Part shown: positions 27,025-36,882 of the stretch, in pieces
Position numbering within the stretch: position 1 is the stretch's first letter
Layout: the number at the start of each line of letters is the position of its first letter
Source: an uncultured Hyphomonadaceae bacterium
GTDB taxonomy: Bacteria; Pseudomonadota; Alphaproteobacteria; Caulobacterales; Maricaulaceae
NCBI GenBank assembly: GCA_913058335.1
Contig: CAJXPX010000014.1
Location: forward strand, 30,907 to 94,906
DNA: 64,000 bases
Reading direction: 5' to 3'
Program-made: the position numbers and the translations under genes
The notes under the pieces: model-generated
The model's database searches: none
What the model was told of the DNA's origin: nothing
Seen by the model: only the letters and a program-made list of their open reading frames with translations

Positions 27025-28577
27025 ATGTTCAAACCAATCCCGCTGAGTTTCAGGCGGCCGCCAAGACACAAGATGGCAAAATGCCGACGGCGATTGTCGT
27101 CGGCGCCGGGTTTGGCGGCATTGCGCTTGCTATTCGCCTGCAAGCCATGGGGTTTCAGGTCACGCTCGTGGACAATCGCGACAAGCCGGGCGGGCGGGCT
27201 TATGTCTATGAAGAAGACGGGTATAAATTCGACGGCGGCCCGACGGTCATTACCGATCCGGATTGCCTGAAAGAGCTGTTCGATCTATCCGGTAAAAATA
27301 TGGACGACTATGTCACCCTGATACCGGTGGATCCGTTTTACCGTCTGCAATGGGAAGACGGCGAAGTTTTTGATTACAATAATGACACGGATTTTCTGGA
27401 AAAGCAGATCGCGGAGCGAAACCCGGAGGATGTGGCAGGATACCATAAATTCCTCGCTTATTCGAAAGAGCTTTACCGTGAAGGATATGAAAAGCTCGGC
27501 ACCACGGCGTTCCTGAAATTTTCGCAAATGATCGCGGCGGCCCCGCAGCTCGTGAAGCTACGTGCCGATAAATCTGTATATGATATGGTCTCGAAATTCG
27601 TAAAAGACGAAAAGGTTCGTCAGCTCTTATCTTTCCAATCGCTCCTTGTCGGCGGCAACCCGTTCAAAACGTCCTCAATCTACGCCCTCATTCATGCATT
27701 GGAACGCAAAGGCGGCGTCTGGTTTGCCAAAGGCGGGACGGGCGCGCTGGTTCAAGGTATGGTTGAACTGTTTCGGGACTTAGGAGGCGATCTGCGCCTC
27801 TCGACAGAGATCACGGAAATCCAGTCAACAGGAGACCGTGTGACGGGTGTGACGGCCTCTGATGGCTGGGCAATGAGTGCGGATCTCGTCGCGTCAAATG
27901 CCGATGTCGTCCATACTTACAGTCAACTCCTTCGCAATACGCCGCGCGGGAAAAGTTACGGCAAGGCGCTCAAGAAAAAGTCACATTCCATGTCGCTCTT
28001 TGTGATCTATTTTGGTCTCAAGACAACGCATCCAGACATGAAACATCACATCATTCTGCTGGGACAGCGCTATAAGGAATTGATTGCCGAGATTTTTGGG
28101 AAGGGCGGAAATCTACCCGATGATTTTTCGCTCTATCTACACGCGCCTTGCGTGACCGATCCGGATATGGCGCCCGAAGGCTGCTCCTCTTATTACGTTC
28201 TCTCGCCCGTTCCGCATCTCGGCCATGCCGATATTGATTGGGACGAGGTCGGGCCGAAATACACACAGACGATATTGGATTACCTCGAAGAACACGCCAT
28301 CCCGAATCTGAAAGAGGATTTGACCGTTCTGAAAACGCTCACACCGTTTGGGTTTCGCGATGAAATGAACAGCCATTTGGGCAGTGCGTTTTCTATCGAG
28401 CCTGTTTTGACTCAATCGGCCTGGTTTCGGCCGCATAACCGCGATGACCATATCAAGAATTTGTATATCGTCGGAGCGGGTACGCATCCGGGGGCCGGCG
28501 TCCCCGGAGTGGTCGGGTCTGCCAAGGCCACGGCGGGCGTTATAGAAGAAGATTTCTCTCAAAAGCTGAAAGGCTAA
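27021..28577 (+). CDS. crtI: Phytoene desaturase CrtI
   Basis: FAD-dependent desaturase that converts phytoene to lycopene (or neurosporene, depending on step number). The dinucleotide-binding motif is VVGAGFGGIALAIRLQAMG with PGGRAYVYEEDGY. The C-terminal carotenoid-oxidase signature is VGAGTHPGAGVPGVVGSAK. It is 518 residues, typical for CrtI. It overlaps crtY by 4 bases, and the next gene starts 3 bases after its stop. Given the neighbouring CrtY, a four-step enzyme making lycopene is the likely activity. Confidence 0.95.
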   Translation: MNVQTNPAEFQAAAKTQDGKMPTAIVVGAGFGGIALAIRLQAMGFQVTLVDNRDKPGGRAYVYEEDGYKFDGGPTVITDPDCLKELFDLSGKNMDDYVTLIPVDPFYRLQWEDGEVFDYNNDTDFLEKQIAERNPEDVAGYHKFLAYSKELYREGYEKLGTTAFLKFSQMIAAAPQLVKLRADKSVYDMVSKFVKDEKVRQLLSFQSLLVGGNPFKTSSIYALIHALERKGGVWFAKGGTGALVQGMVELFRDLGGDLRLSTEITEIQSTGDRVTGVTASDGWAMSADLVASNADVVHTYSQLLRNTPRGKSYGKALKKKSHSMSLFVIYFGLKTTHPDMKHHIILLGQRYKELIAEIFGKGGNLPDDFSLYLHAPCVTDPDMAPEGCSSYYVLSPVPHLGHADIDWDEVGPKYTQTILDYLEEHAIPNLKEDLTVLKTLTPFGFRDEMNSHLGSAFSIEPVLTQSAWFRPHNRDDHIKNLYIVGAGTHPGAGVPGVVGSAKATAGVIEEDFSQKLKG

Positions 28578-28580
28578 ATT

Positions 28581-29087
28581 ATGTCTCAACTTTCCATGTA
28601 CAATGCCGTCGATGCGCTGCCGCGCCTTCTTTCAAATATGGAGCATATTTTGAAGAAAGGAGAGGTGAATGCAAAGGAACGCGAAATTGACCCGGAAGTC
28701 TTTCTCAATGCGCGCCTCGCTCCCGATATGCTGCCTTTGAAGAAACAAATTCAGATTGCGGCTGAACTCGTCAAAAATGCGCCTTATCGCATCGCGGGTC
28801 TGGAGGCGCCGGATTACGACACCACGCCGGAAACATTCGAGCAGGCTTACGCTTTGCTTGCCCGCGCCCGCAAGGATTGCAAAGCGGTTAGCGAAGCAAA
28901 TCTGAACGGCAAAGAAAGCCGAGAGTTCACGATGAAAATGAGAGGTAATGTTCGGGAATTTACGGGCATAACATATTTGTCCGGATTTTCTCTTCCCAAT
29001 GTGCATTTCCATGTGACGACGAGTTATAATATTTTGCGCCATAATGGGGTTCCCCTCGGAAAAATAGACTATTTTGGCGGTTCTTAG
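28581..29087 (+). CDS. DUF1993-family protein in the carotenoid operon
   Basis: This 168-residue protein matches the DUF1993 pattern: an N-terminal helix followed by a central LNARLAPDMLPLKKQIQIAA motif, a GLEAPDYDTTPETF stretch, and the C-terminal FSLPNVHFHVTTSYNILRHN, then GVPLGKIDYFG. The fold is DinB-like four-helix, often with metal-binding histidines, and the HFHVTT and RHNG histidines are candidates. No function is established for the family. It lies 3 bases after crtI and 6 bases before crtB, so it is co-transcribed with pigment genes. No signal peptide is seen. Confidence 0.85.
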   Translation: MSQLSMYNAVDALPRLLSNMEHILKKGEVNAKEREIDPEVFLNARLAPDMLPLKKQIQIAAELVKNAPYRIAGLEAPDYDTTPETFEQAYALLARARKDCKAVSEANLNGKESREFTMKMRGNVREFTGITYLSGFSLPNVHFHVTTSYNILRHNGVPLGKIDYFGGS

Positions 29088-29093
29088 CGCCTC

Positions 29094-30017
29094 ATGGACT
29101 CCATCACGCAACACGGCCATGCGTCGATTAAAAAAGGCTCCAAGTCTTTTGCTTTGGCGAGCCGTGTACTGCCGCCTGCTTTGCGCGATGATGCGGCGAT
29201 GCTTTATGCTTGGTGCCGCTATTGCGACGACGTCATTGACGGTCAGGAAATGGGTCATGGACAGATTGCCGATTACAAGGCTGGACAAAAACAAAGGCTG
29301 AGCCAACTCCGCGAAGACACGTCGAATGTTCTGGCCGGAAAACCGACAGACAACCCCGTCTTTGCGGGCCTCGCGCGGGTCGTGAAAACCCATGATATAG
29401 ATCACCGTCACCCCTTTGATTTGCTCCAAGGGTTTGAAATGGATGCGGAAAACCGCGTCTATGAAACCGTCGAGGATATTCTGGATTACTCCTATCATGT
29501 CGCGGGCGTTGTCGGCGTGATGATGGCCAATATTATGGGCGTGCGCGACGCCGCCACCTTGGACAGAGCCAGTGATTTGGGATTAGCGTTTCAGCTGACC
29601 AATATTGCACGGGACGTTGTGGAGGATGCCCGGGCGGATCGGGTTTTCGTGCCGCAAGACCTGCTCCAAAAACACGGGGCGCCGATAACGGCCTCAGAGC
29701 TAGCAAAGCGAAAGAACTGGCCCGCTGCCCACGCTGCAGCCTGCGAACAGCTCGACATTGCGGAACACTATTATCAAAGCGCCAAGGTAGGTATTAAAGA
29801 GCTCGACTTTCGCTGCGCTTGGGCGATTAGTGCCGCGCATAAAGTCTATCGCGAGATCGGGGAGAACCTACGCCAAGGCGGCCCAAAGGCATGGGAGAGC
29901 CGTGTCGGGGCGAGCAAAGGGCGAAAGCTGGTTTTGGCGTTAGGAGCGGTTGGCCCTGCGATGAGCCGAAAGAGGGTGAAGATGACACCGCGCAGGGGGT
30001 TTTATGAAAGGCCTTAA
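29094..30017 (+). CDS. crtB: Phytoene synthase CrtB
   Basis: Joins two geranylgeranyl diphosphates to phytoene, the first committed carotenoid step. Both aspartate-rich motifs are present: YCDDVIDGQ near residue 45 and NIARDVVEDARADRVFVP near residue 170. The N-terminal KGSKSFALASRVLP is the family start. It is 307 residues. It is last in the operon, an unusual place for the first enzyme. crtE (GGPP synthase) is not in the window. Confidence 0.95.
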   Translation: MDSITQHGHASIKKGSKSFALASRVLPPALRDDAAMLYAWCRYCDDVIDGQEMGHGQIADYKAGQKQRLSQLREDTSNVLAGKPTDNPVFAGLARVVKTHDIDHRHPFDLLQGFEMDAENRVYETVEDILDYSYHVAGVVGVMMANIMGVRDAATLDRASDLGLAFQLTNIARDVVEDARADRVFVPQDLLQKHGAPITASELAKRKNWPAAHAAACEQLDIAEHYYQSAKVGIKELDFRCAWAISAAHKVYREIGENLRQGGPKAWESRVGASKGRKLVLALGAVGPAMSRKRVKMTPRRGFYERP

Positions 30018-30469
30018 CGCTGAGACTTACCACCCTGACGCGAAGTGAAACTTCGCCCGGTACCTTTGCCTTGTCACTAGGCTGGCTTAAACTCCAAGTG
30101 ATAAAATAACTCTACCCAAGTAGGTTTAGTAGGTTGTTAAATTTGCTCTTGCAATGTTTTTGTTTTGTTCTATTATTCAAAATTCGGAAAGGAGGTCACT
30201 ATGGCCAAATTTTTGGAACCCCCTGTCTTATACTAAAGCGGCAACTTTAGGGAGCTTAGCTAATGGGATTGGAGCAAACGATGAAAAGTACACGATGACT
30301 ATGATGGTTATCATACTTACCTAATATCTTTGCCGAGATGTTTGGTTTATAATTTGGAGACGCAACGCTAAGCGGTGTTGAATTTTTCGACCTTTATGGA
30401 GCCTAGTAAGGCCAACCACAAAGCCCTTGGAATTTGATGCATTTTATAAGACTGCGTCTCGCTCCTTTA
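30018..30469. other. Intergenic region after crtB, with a hairpin and AT-rich sequence
   Basis: The 452-base gap between crtB and accC holds a perfect hairpin at 30040-30056 (GCGAAGT, GAA, ACTTCGC) without a T-run. It could slow transcription after crtB or serve as an mRNA end. The rest is AT-rich, with stops in all frames, and contains one short frame with an unusually good ribosome-binding site (30201). It may be a decayed gene. Nothing else is identifiable. Confidence 0.5.
30201..30236 (+). CDS. Possible 11-residue leader peptide or gene remnant
   Basis: An ATG with an almost perfect Shine-Dalgarno (AAAGGAGGT, five bases upstream) opens an 11-codon frame, MAKFLEPPVLY, ending in TAA. No gene of normal size follows on this strand before the minus-strand accC end at 30470. 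It could be a leader peptide, a remnant start of a lost gene, or chance. Confidence 0.2.
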   Translation: MAKFLEPPVLY

Positions 30470-31813
30470 CTACCCCTGCTCAGCCAACCACTTCTCTAAC
30501 CAGTGAATATTATAATCCCCTTTCTGAAAGTCGGGATCATCCAGCAGGGCTTCGTGTAACGGCTTGGTTGTTTCCACGCCCGTTATCACCATTTCGCCTA
30601 ATGCCCGCCGCAGACGCAAAATTGCGCCTTCGCGGGTATTGCCCCAGACAATGAGCTTGCCGATGAGGCTGTCATAATAGGGCGGGATGGAATAGCCGGC
30701 ATAAAGGCCGGAATCGAGACGCGTATTCATGCCGCCAGGCGCATGAAATTCTACCACTTTGCCCGGAGACGGGGCGAAGGTTTTCGGGTTCTCCGCATTG
30801 ATACGGCATTCAATAGCGTGGCCTTGAAATTTAATATCTTTTTGCGTGTAATTCAGCGGTAGGCCAGAGGCGATACGGATTTGTTCGCGCACCAGATCTA
30901 TGCCCGTAATCTCTTCGGTTACAGGATGTTCGACCTGTAGACGGGTGTTCATTTCGATAAAGAAAAACTCGCCTTTTTCATAGAGGAACTCAATCGTACC
31001 TGCGCCGCGATAGCCGATCTTCTTAATCGCCTTTGAGACAACATTGCCGATGTCTTCACGTTCTTTGGCGGTCAAAGTCGGGGAAGGCGCTTCTTCCAAC
31101 ACTTTTTGATTTCGGCGCTGTAGGGAACAATCCCGTTCGCCCAAATGCACGACATTGCCATGCGTATCGGCGAGAACCTGAATTTCAATATGACGCGGTC
31201 CGGTCAGGTAGCGCTCCAGATAAACTTCGCCGTTTCCGAACGCAGCAATCGCTTCTTGCTGTGCGGAGGAGAGAGCTTCTTTCAGCTTCTCAGGTGTTTC
31301 GGCCAGACGCATGCCGCGGCCTCCGCCGCCGGCTGCCGCTTTTACAAGAAGGGGAAAGCCAACTTGCTTGGCGACTTCTTGCGCCTCTTCATAAGTTTCA
31401 ACGCTGCCTTCCGATCCGGGGACGCAGGGAATGCCGGCGTCCATAACGGTTTTCTTGGCCGTGATTTTATCGCCCATAATGCGGATATGCTCCGCTGTCG
31501 GTCCGATAAAGGCCATGCCATGCGCTTCGACAATGTCGGCGAATTTTGCGTTTTCGGACAGAAAGCCGTATCCGGGATGAACGGCATCTGCGTCAGTGAT
31601 CTCGCACGCCGCGATAATGGCGGGAATATTGAGATAGCTTTCGGCCGCGCTGTTCGGGCCAATGCAGACGCTTTCATCTGCGAGACGGACATGCATCGCG
31701 TTCCGGTCGGCCTCTGAATGGATCGCCACCGTATTAATGCCCATTTCCTTACAGGCGCGGTGAATACGCAAAGCGATTTCGCCGCGATTGGCGATCAGGA
31801 CTTTTTTGAACAT
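30470..31813 (-). CDS. accC: Acetyl-CoA carboxylase biotin carboxylase subunit
   Basis: ATP-dependent carboxylation of biotin on AccB, the first half-reaction of fatty acid synthesis. The start FKKVLIANRGEIALRIHRAC, the glycine-rich KAAAGGGGRGMR, the catalytic MNTRLQVEHPVTEEITGIDL and the AECRINAENP segment are all intact. The ATG at 31813 gives the usual 447 residues. An ATG at 31852 would add 13 residues unlike the family. It follows accB in the aroQ-accB-accC order. Confidence 0.96.
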   Translation of the reverse strand: MFKKVLIANRGEIALRIHRACKEMGINTVAIHSEADRNAMHVRLADESVCIGPNSAAESYLNIPAIIAACEITDADAVHPGYGFLSENAKFADIVEAHGMAFIGPTAEHIRIMGDKITAKKTVMDAGIPCVPGSEGSVETYEEAQEVAKQVGFPLLVKAAAGGGGRGMRLAETPEKLKEALSSAQQEAIAAFGNGEVYLERYLTGPRHIEIQVLADTHGNVVHLGERDCSLQRRNQKVLEEAPSPTLTAKEREDIGNVVSKAIKKIGYRGAGTIEFLYEKGEFFFIEMNTRLQVEHPVTEEITGIDLVREQIRIASGLPLNYTQKDIKFQGHAIECRINAENPKTFAPSPGKVVEFHAPGGMNTRLDSGLYAGYSIPPYYDSLIGKLIVWGNTREGAILRLRRALGEMVITGVETTKPLHEALLDDPDFQKGDYNIHWLEKWLAEQG

Positions 31814-31857
31814 TTCCGGCTTACCCGGCCCTTTTTCAGTCGCAGGAGACATATCGG

Positions 31858-32364
31858 TTAAACGATCACGAAGAGGGCTTCGCCGAATTCGACAGGCTGA
31901 GCGTCTTCGACATAGACCGCTTCGACCTTACCGGATTTGGGGGCGGTAATCGGATTGAATGTTTTCATCGCTTCCACAAGGAGGATTGTGTCGCCCTCTT
32001 CGACACTATCTCCGACTTTGACAAATGCGTCGGCGTCCGGGGAAGGACGTGTATAGGCGGTTCCCACCATAGGGGAGGGTGTAGAGTCTTTATGCGTGCC
32101 AGCCTCGGAAGGCTCAGAGCTTTCAGCTGGCGCAGAAGACGCGGCGGGCGCGGATTGAGCCGGGGGGGCGGCTTGCGGCGCAGAGTAGGCTTGAATCATT
32201 TGTCCGCCGCCTTTGGAAACGCGGATTTTTAAATCGCCTTTTTTCATTTCGATTTCATTGAGGTCGGTGTCGTTCAAAATATCCGCCAATTCGCGAATTA
32301 AATCGACATCGCTGCTTTTATTCCCGTTATCTTTTTTTTCGTTATCTTTTTTTGGCGTGGCCAT
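31858..32364 (-). CDS. accB: Biotin carboxyl carrier protein of acetyl-CoA carboxylase
   Basis: Carries biotin between AccC and carboxyltransferase. The C-terminal biotinyl domain has the biotinylated lysine in [10 protein letters not shown]. The N-terminal half has the helix-forming [20 protein letters not shown], then an Ala/Pro/Ser-rich linker. It is 168 residues. It lies between aroQ and accC, the common proteobacterial arrangement. Confidence 0.96.
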   Translation of the reverse strand: MATPKKDNEKKDNGNKSSDVDLIRELADILNDTDLNEIEMKKGDLKIRVSKGGGQMIQAYSAPQAAPPAQSAPAASSAPAESSEPSEAGTHKDSTPSPMVGTAYTRPSPDADAFVKVGDSVEEGDTILLVEAMKTFNPITAPKSGKVEAVYVEDAQPVEFGEALFVIV

Positions 32365-32425
32365 TACGTCTCTCTCTTTTCGTTCAGGCTTTTAGTCGGC
32401 ATTTATTTTCGCATCTGCGAGTCGC

Positions 32426-32863
32426 CTAATTTTTCATCTTTAACAAATTTATAACAGCTTGCAGCCCCAATTGATAAGAATTTGCACCAAACCCGCTGAT
32501 GGTACCTGTTGCAGCCTCTGAAACATAAGAGCGCCGCCGGAAGCTTTCACGCTTTGCAGGTTGCGACAAGTGAATTTCCACAATTGGAATATCGAGCAGC
32601 TTCAGCGCGTCATATAGGGCTATGGAGGTGTGGGTATAGGCCGCCGGATTTATCAACAGGGCACAGGCTTGGTCTGCGGCTTCTTGAATATGCTCAACAA
32701 TTTCGCCTTCGATATTGCTCTGTTTGAAGACGATATTGTGTTTCGTAGCCGCCCGGCACTCGGCTTCAATGTCGGCCAAGGTTTTAGACCCATATATTTC
32801 AGGCTCTCTTGTTCCGAGCCTATTGAGGTTTGGTCCGTTCAGGATATAGATGGCTTTCGTCAT
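32426..32863 (-). CDS. aroQ: Type II 3-dehydroquinate dehydratase
   Basis: Third step of the shikimate pathway, as a dodecameric type II enzyme. The active-site loop is LNGPNLNRLGTREPEIYG, the substrate-binding motif is LINPAAYTHTSIAL, and the HLSQPAKRESFRRRSY segment supplies the catalytic histidine and arginines. It is 145 residues. It is the first gene of aroQ-accB-accC and is divergent from thiS. Confidence 0.96.
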   Translation of the reverse strand: MTKAIYILNGPNLNRLGTREPEIYGSKTLADIEAECRAATKHNIVFKQSNIEGEIVEHIQEAADQACALLINPAAYTHTSIALYDALKLLDIPIVEIHLSQPAKRESFRRRSYVSEAATGTISGFGANSYQLGLQAVINLLKMKN

Positions 32864-32925
32864 TGAGAGAGCCTTTATGCCATGGTAGCGTTCTCTGCAA
32901 TGCTAAAGCCTGTAAGGAGGCCTTT

Positions 32926-33126
32926 GTGAAGCTGACTTTAAACGGCGAAATTCATACTTTGCCTGACGACATAACCATAACGGGTCTGATCGCGCATTTG
33001 GGCCTGCCGAATAAAAAGATTGCGGTTGAGCGTAATCTGGAAGTCGTTCCAAAATCTACATTTGGCGAAGTGAGGCTTACCGAAGGCGATAAGCTTGAAA
33101 TTATCCATTTTATCGGAGGCGGCTAA
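32926..33126 (+). CDS. thiS: Sulfur carrier protein ThiS
   Basis: Ubiquitin-like sulfur carrier for the thiazole moiety of thiamine. The protein is 66 residues and ends with the essential Gly-Gly (HFIGGG). The start is GTG 32926, fixed by the strong ribosome-binding site AAGGAGG five bases upstream. An upstream frame to 32830 overlaps aroQ and is not needed. Its TAA overlaps the thiG ATG. No THI-box riboswitch is visible upstream. Confidence 0.93.
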   Translation: MKLTLNGEIHTLPDDITITGLIAHLGLPNKKIAVERNLEVVPKSTFGEVRLTEGDKLEIIHFIGGG

Positions 33127-33905
33127 TGTCCCAGTCATCTGACAAACTTATCGTTGCAGGACGAGAATTTAATTCGCGCCTAATTATTGGGACTGGAAAA
33201 TACAAAGACTACGCCCAAAATGCCGAAGCGCTTGAAGCGTCGGGCGCGGATATTGTGACGGTCGCTGTGCGGCGAGTGAACCTATCCGATCCAAAGGCGC
33301 CGATGCTGGCTGATTTTATTAGTCCGAAAAAGACAACTTACCTACCGAACACGGCCGGGTGTTTTACCGGCGAGGACGCCGTTCGTACTTTGCGACTTGC
33401 TCGAGAAGCCGGGGGGTGGGACCTCGTGAAACTCGAAGTTTTGTCTGATCCAAAACATCTATATCCGGATATGGAAGAAACCCTTCGCGCGGCAGAATTA
33501 CTGTTAAAAGACGGGTTCGAGGTCATGGTCTATTGTTCTGACGATCCCGTTTTTGCGAAAAAGCTCGAAGAGATGGGCTGCGCGGCCATCATGCCTTTGG
33601 GCGCGCCTATTGGCTCCGGTCTGGGTATTCAGAATCCGGTCAATATTCGCTTGATTGTCGAGCAAACAAAGGTTCCTGTTATTGTCGATGCCGGAGTCGG
33701 AACGGCATCGGACGCGACAGCGGCTATGGAACTTGGCTGTGACGGGGTTTTGATGAATACCGCTATCGCCGAAGCTAAAGACCCTATTCGTATGGCGCGG
33801 GCAATGAAACACGCTGTTATTGCCGGACGAGAGGCTTATCTTGCAGGTCGTATGCCTAAGAAAATGTATGCTGATCCCAGCTCTCCGCTCGCAGGCTTAA
33901 TTTAA
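33126..33905 (+). CDS. thiG: Thiazole synthase ThiG
   Basis: Builds the thiazole phosphate ring from deoxyxylulose 5-phosphate, dehydroglycine and ThiS-thiocarboxylate. The TIM-barrel motifs are [12 protein letters not shown], the catalytic lysine in [25 protein letters not shown] and [13 protein letters not shown]. It is 259 residues. It is translationally coupled to thiS (TAATG). Other thi genes, such as thiO, thiE or thiC, are not in the window. Confidence 0.97.
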   Translation: MSQSSDKLIVAGREFNSRLIIGTGKYKDYAQNAEALEASGADIVTVAVRRVNLSDPKAPMLADFISPKKTTYLPNTAGCFTGEDAVRTLRLAREAGGWDLVKLEVLSDPKHLYPDMEETLRAAELLLKDGFEVMVYCSDDPVFAKKLEEMGCAAIMPLGAPIGSGLGIQNPVNIRLIVEQTKVPVIVDAGVGTASDATAAMELGCDGVLMNTAIAEAKDPIRMARAMKHAVIAGREAYLAGRMPKKMYADPSSPLAGLI

Positions 33906-33974
33906 GCCTTAGATTACCGGAAGCTATCCGATTGGCAATTTTACAAGAGGCGGGGCTAGGGCTACGCTTTAGCA

Positions 33975-34514
33975 ATGAACCGTTATTTCTCCCTTTGCGC
34001 TATAGCCCTTATTTTGGCTGGGTGTTCGACCTCAAAAAAGGCGTTTAACCGGGTAAGTTCCCAAGCCAGCAATACAGCGAGTGTTGTGACAACTGGCGCC
34101 TCTGCCGAAGACATCGACAGCCTAGATGATTCTCGGAATTTGGGGGAGGCCGTCCTTACGCCTTTAGAGGATGTAAATCTTAGAAAGTCCGAGATTCCAT
34201 ATTTGCTACAGAGCATGGAAAACCCTTACCTCATGCCGGCAGATAGTTCCTGCGAAAGATTGATGTTCGACATTGATAAACTCACCCAGCTTTTGGGGAA
34301 CGATGTTGAGACGGCGGAAGTTTCAAAGGGCTCAATGAGCCAAACCGCATTGAACGCTGTTTCCTCGACGGTTGGAGGTCTTATCCCGTTTCGAAGCTTG
34401 ATAAGACGAGCTTCAGGGGCATCTAAATATGAAAAAGAGGTGGAGCAATCTTACCGTAAGGGCGTTGCTCGCCGTGGATATTTAAAGGGTATAGCCGCCG
34501 CTAAAAAATGTTAA
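33975..34514 (+). CDS. Conserved-looking lipoprotein of unknown function
   Basis: This 179-residue protein has a lipoprotein signal peptide with lipobox LAGC (cysteine about residue 17). The mature part starts with a Ser/Thr-rich stretch. It then has a region with a single cysteine (SSCERLMFDIDKLTQLLG) and a C-terminal segment with a glycine-rich turn (STVGGLIPFRSLIRRASGA). I recognise no named family. It stands alone between thiG and secG. Confidence 0.75.
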   Translation: MNRYFSLCAIALILAGCSTSKKAFNRVSSQASNTASVVTTGASAEDIDSLDDSRNLGEAVLTPLEDVNLRKSEIPYLLQSMENPYLMPADSSCERLMFDIDKLTQLLGNDVETAEVSKGSMSQTALNAVSSTVGGLIPFRSLIRRASGASKYEKEVEQSYRKGVARRGYLKGIAAAKKC

Positions 34515-34624
34515 GGCGGGCCTTTAAAATTCTGGACTTGTAATTCCCTCTGGCCATGCCGACCTGAATGGTCTAATCGCGCGGCAAATTCATACCGCGT
34601 CAAAATACGCTGCGAGAAAAATTC

Positions 34625-35062
34625 ATGTCCACAGTCCTCCTTATCATCCAGCTGATTATTAGCGTTATCCTGACGGGCCTTATTCTGATTCAACGTTCAG
34701 AAGGTGGCGCGCTTGGTATTGGCGGTGGTGGTGGGGGCGGTTTGATGTCTGGACGCTCTGCGACGACCTCAATCGCTCGAATGACCGCCATTCTCGGCGT
34801 TGTGTTTATTGTTAACTGCCTAGCCCTTTCTATTGTTTTCAACATGGAAAATGCGGATTCTTCACAGTTTGATGATACAAATGCGGTTGCCCCCTTGACG
34901 CCAGCCCTCGATTCAAACGATACGACAACCCCGTTGGAAGAAGAAACTGAAACGCCCGAATCGGCTATACAGACACCGGAGCTAACACCGGAAGAGCCTG
35001 TCACCGAAACGCCGGACGCGACTTCAGATTCAGAACCCGAGGGTACGCCTGAAGACGAATAA
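34625..35062 (+). CDS. secG: Preprotein translocase subunit SecG
   Basis: Small SecYEG subunit. Two membrane helices (about residues 4-22 and 55-75) flank the glycine-rich loop GGGGGGGLMSGRSA, which is the SecG signature. After residue 75 there is an acidic Thr/Pro/Glu tail of about 70 residues, making this 145 residues. Such a tail is seen in some alphaproteobacterial SecG. pyrG follows 41 bases downstream, as is common. Confidence 0.93.
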   Translation: MSTVLLIIQLIISVILTGLILIQRSEGGALGIGGGGGGGLMSGRSATTSIARMTAILGVVFIVNCLALSIVFNMENADSSQFDDTNAVAPLTPALDSNDTTTPLEEETETPESAIQTPELTPEEPVTETPDATSDSEPEGTPEDE

Positions 35063-35091
35063 CCCGTCTTATTTCAGCCCGCGGACAGTAA

Positions 35092-36735
<1,644 letters not shown>

Positions 36736-36882
36736 GTTTTCTATCTCTGCGCGGCCGGGCGATAGGTAGCCCTGACTTAACGCTAACCGATGAATTTTAC
36801 GCCGAATCTGTCACCTATCTTTCTTATCAAGTGAATGTGAAGCCCGGTCACGGCTAATATACTTGATGTCGAAAGGAAAGTT

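Noticed and set aside
32864..32925. Search for a thiamine (THI-box) riboswitch before thiS
   Set aside because: The gap is only 62 bases and contains none of the conserved TPP riboswitch segments.
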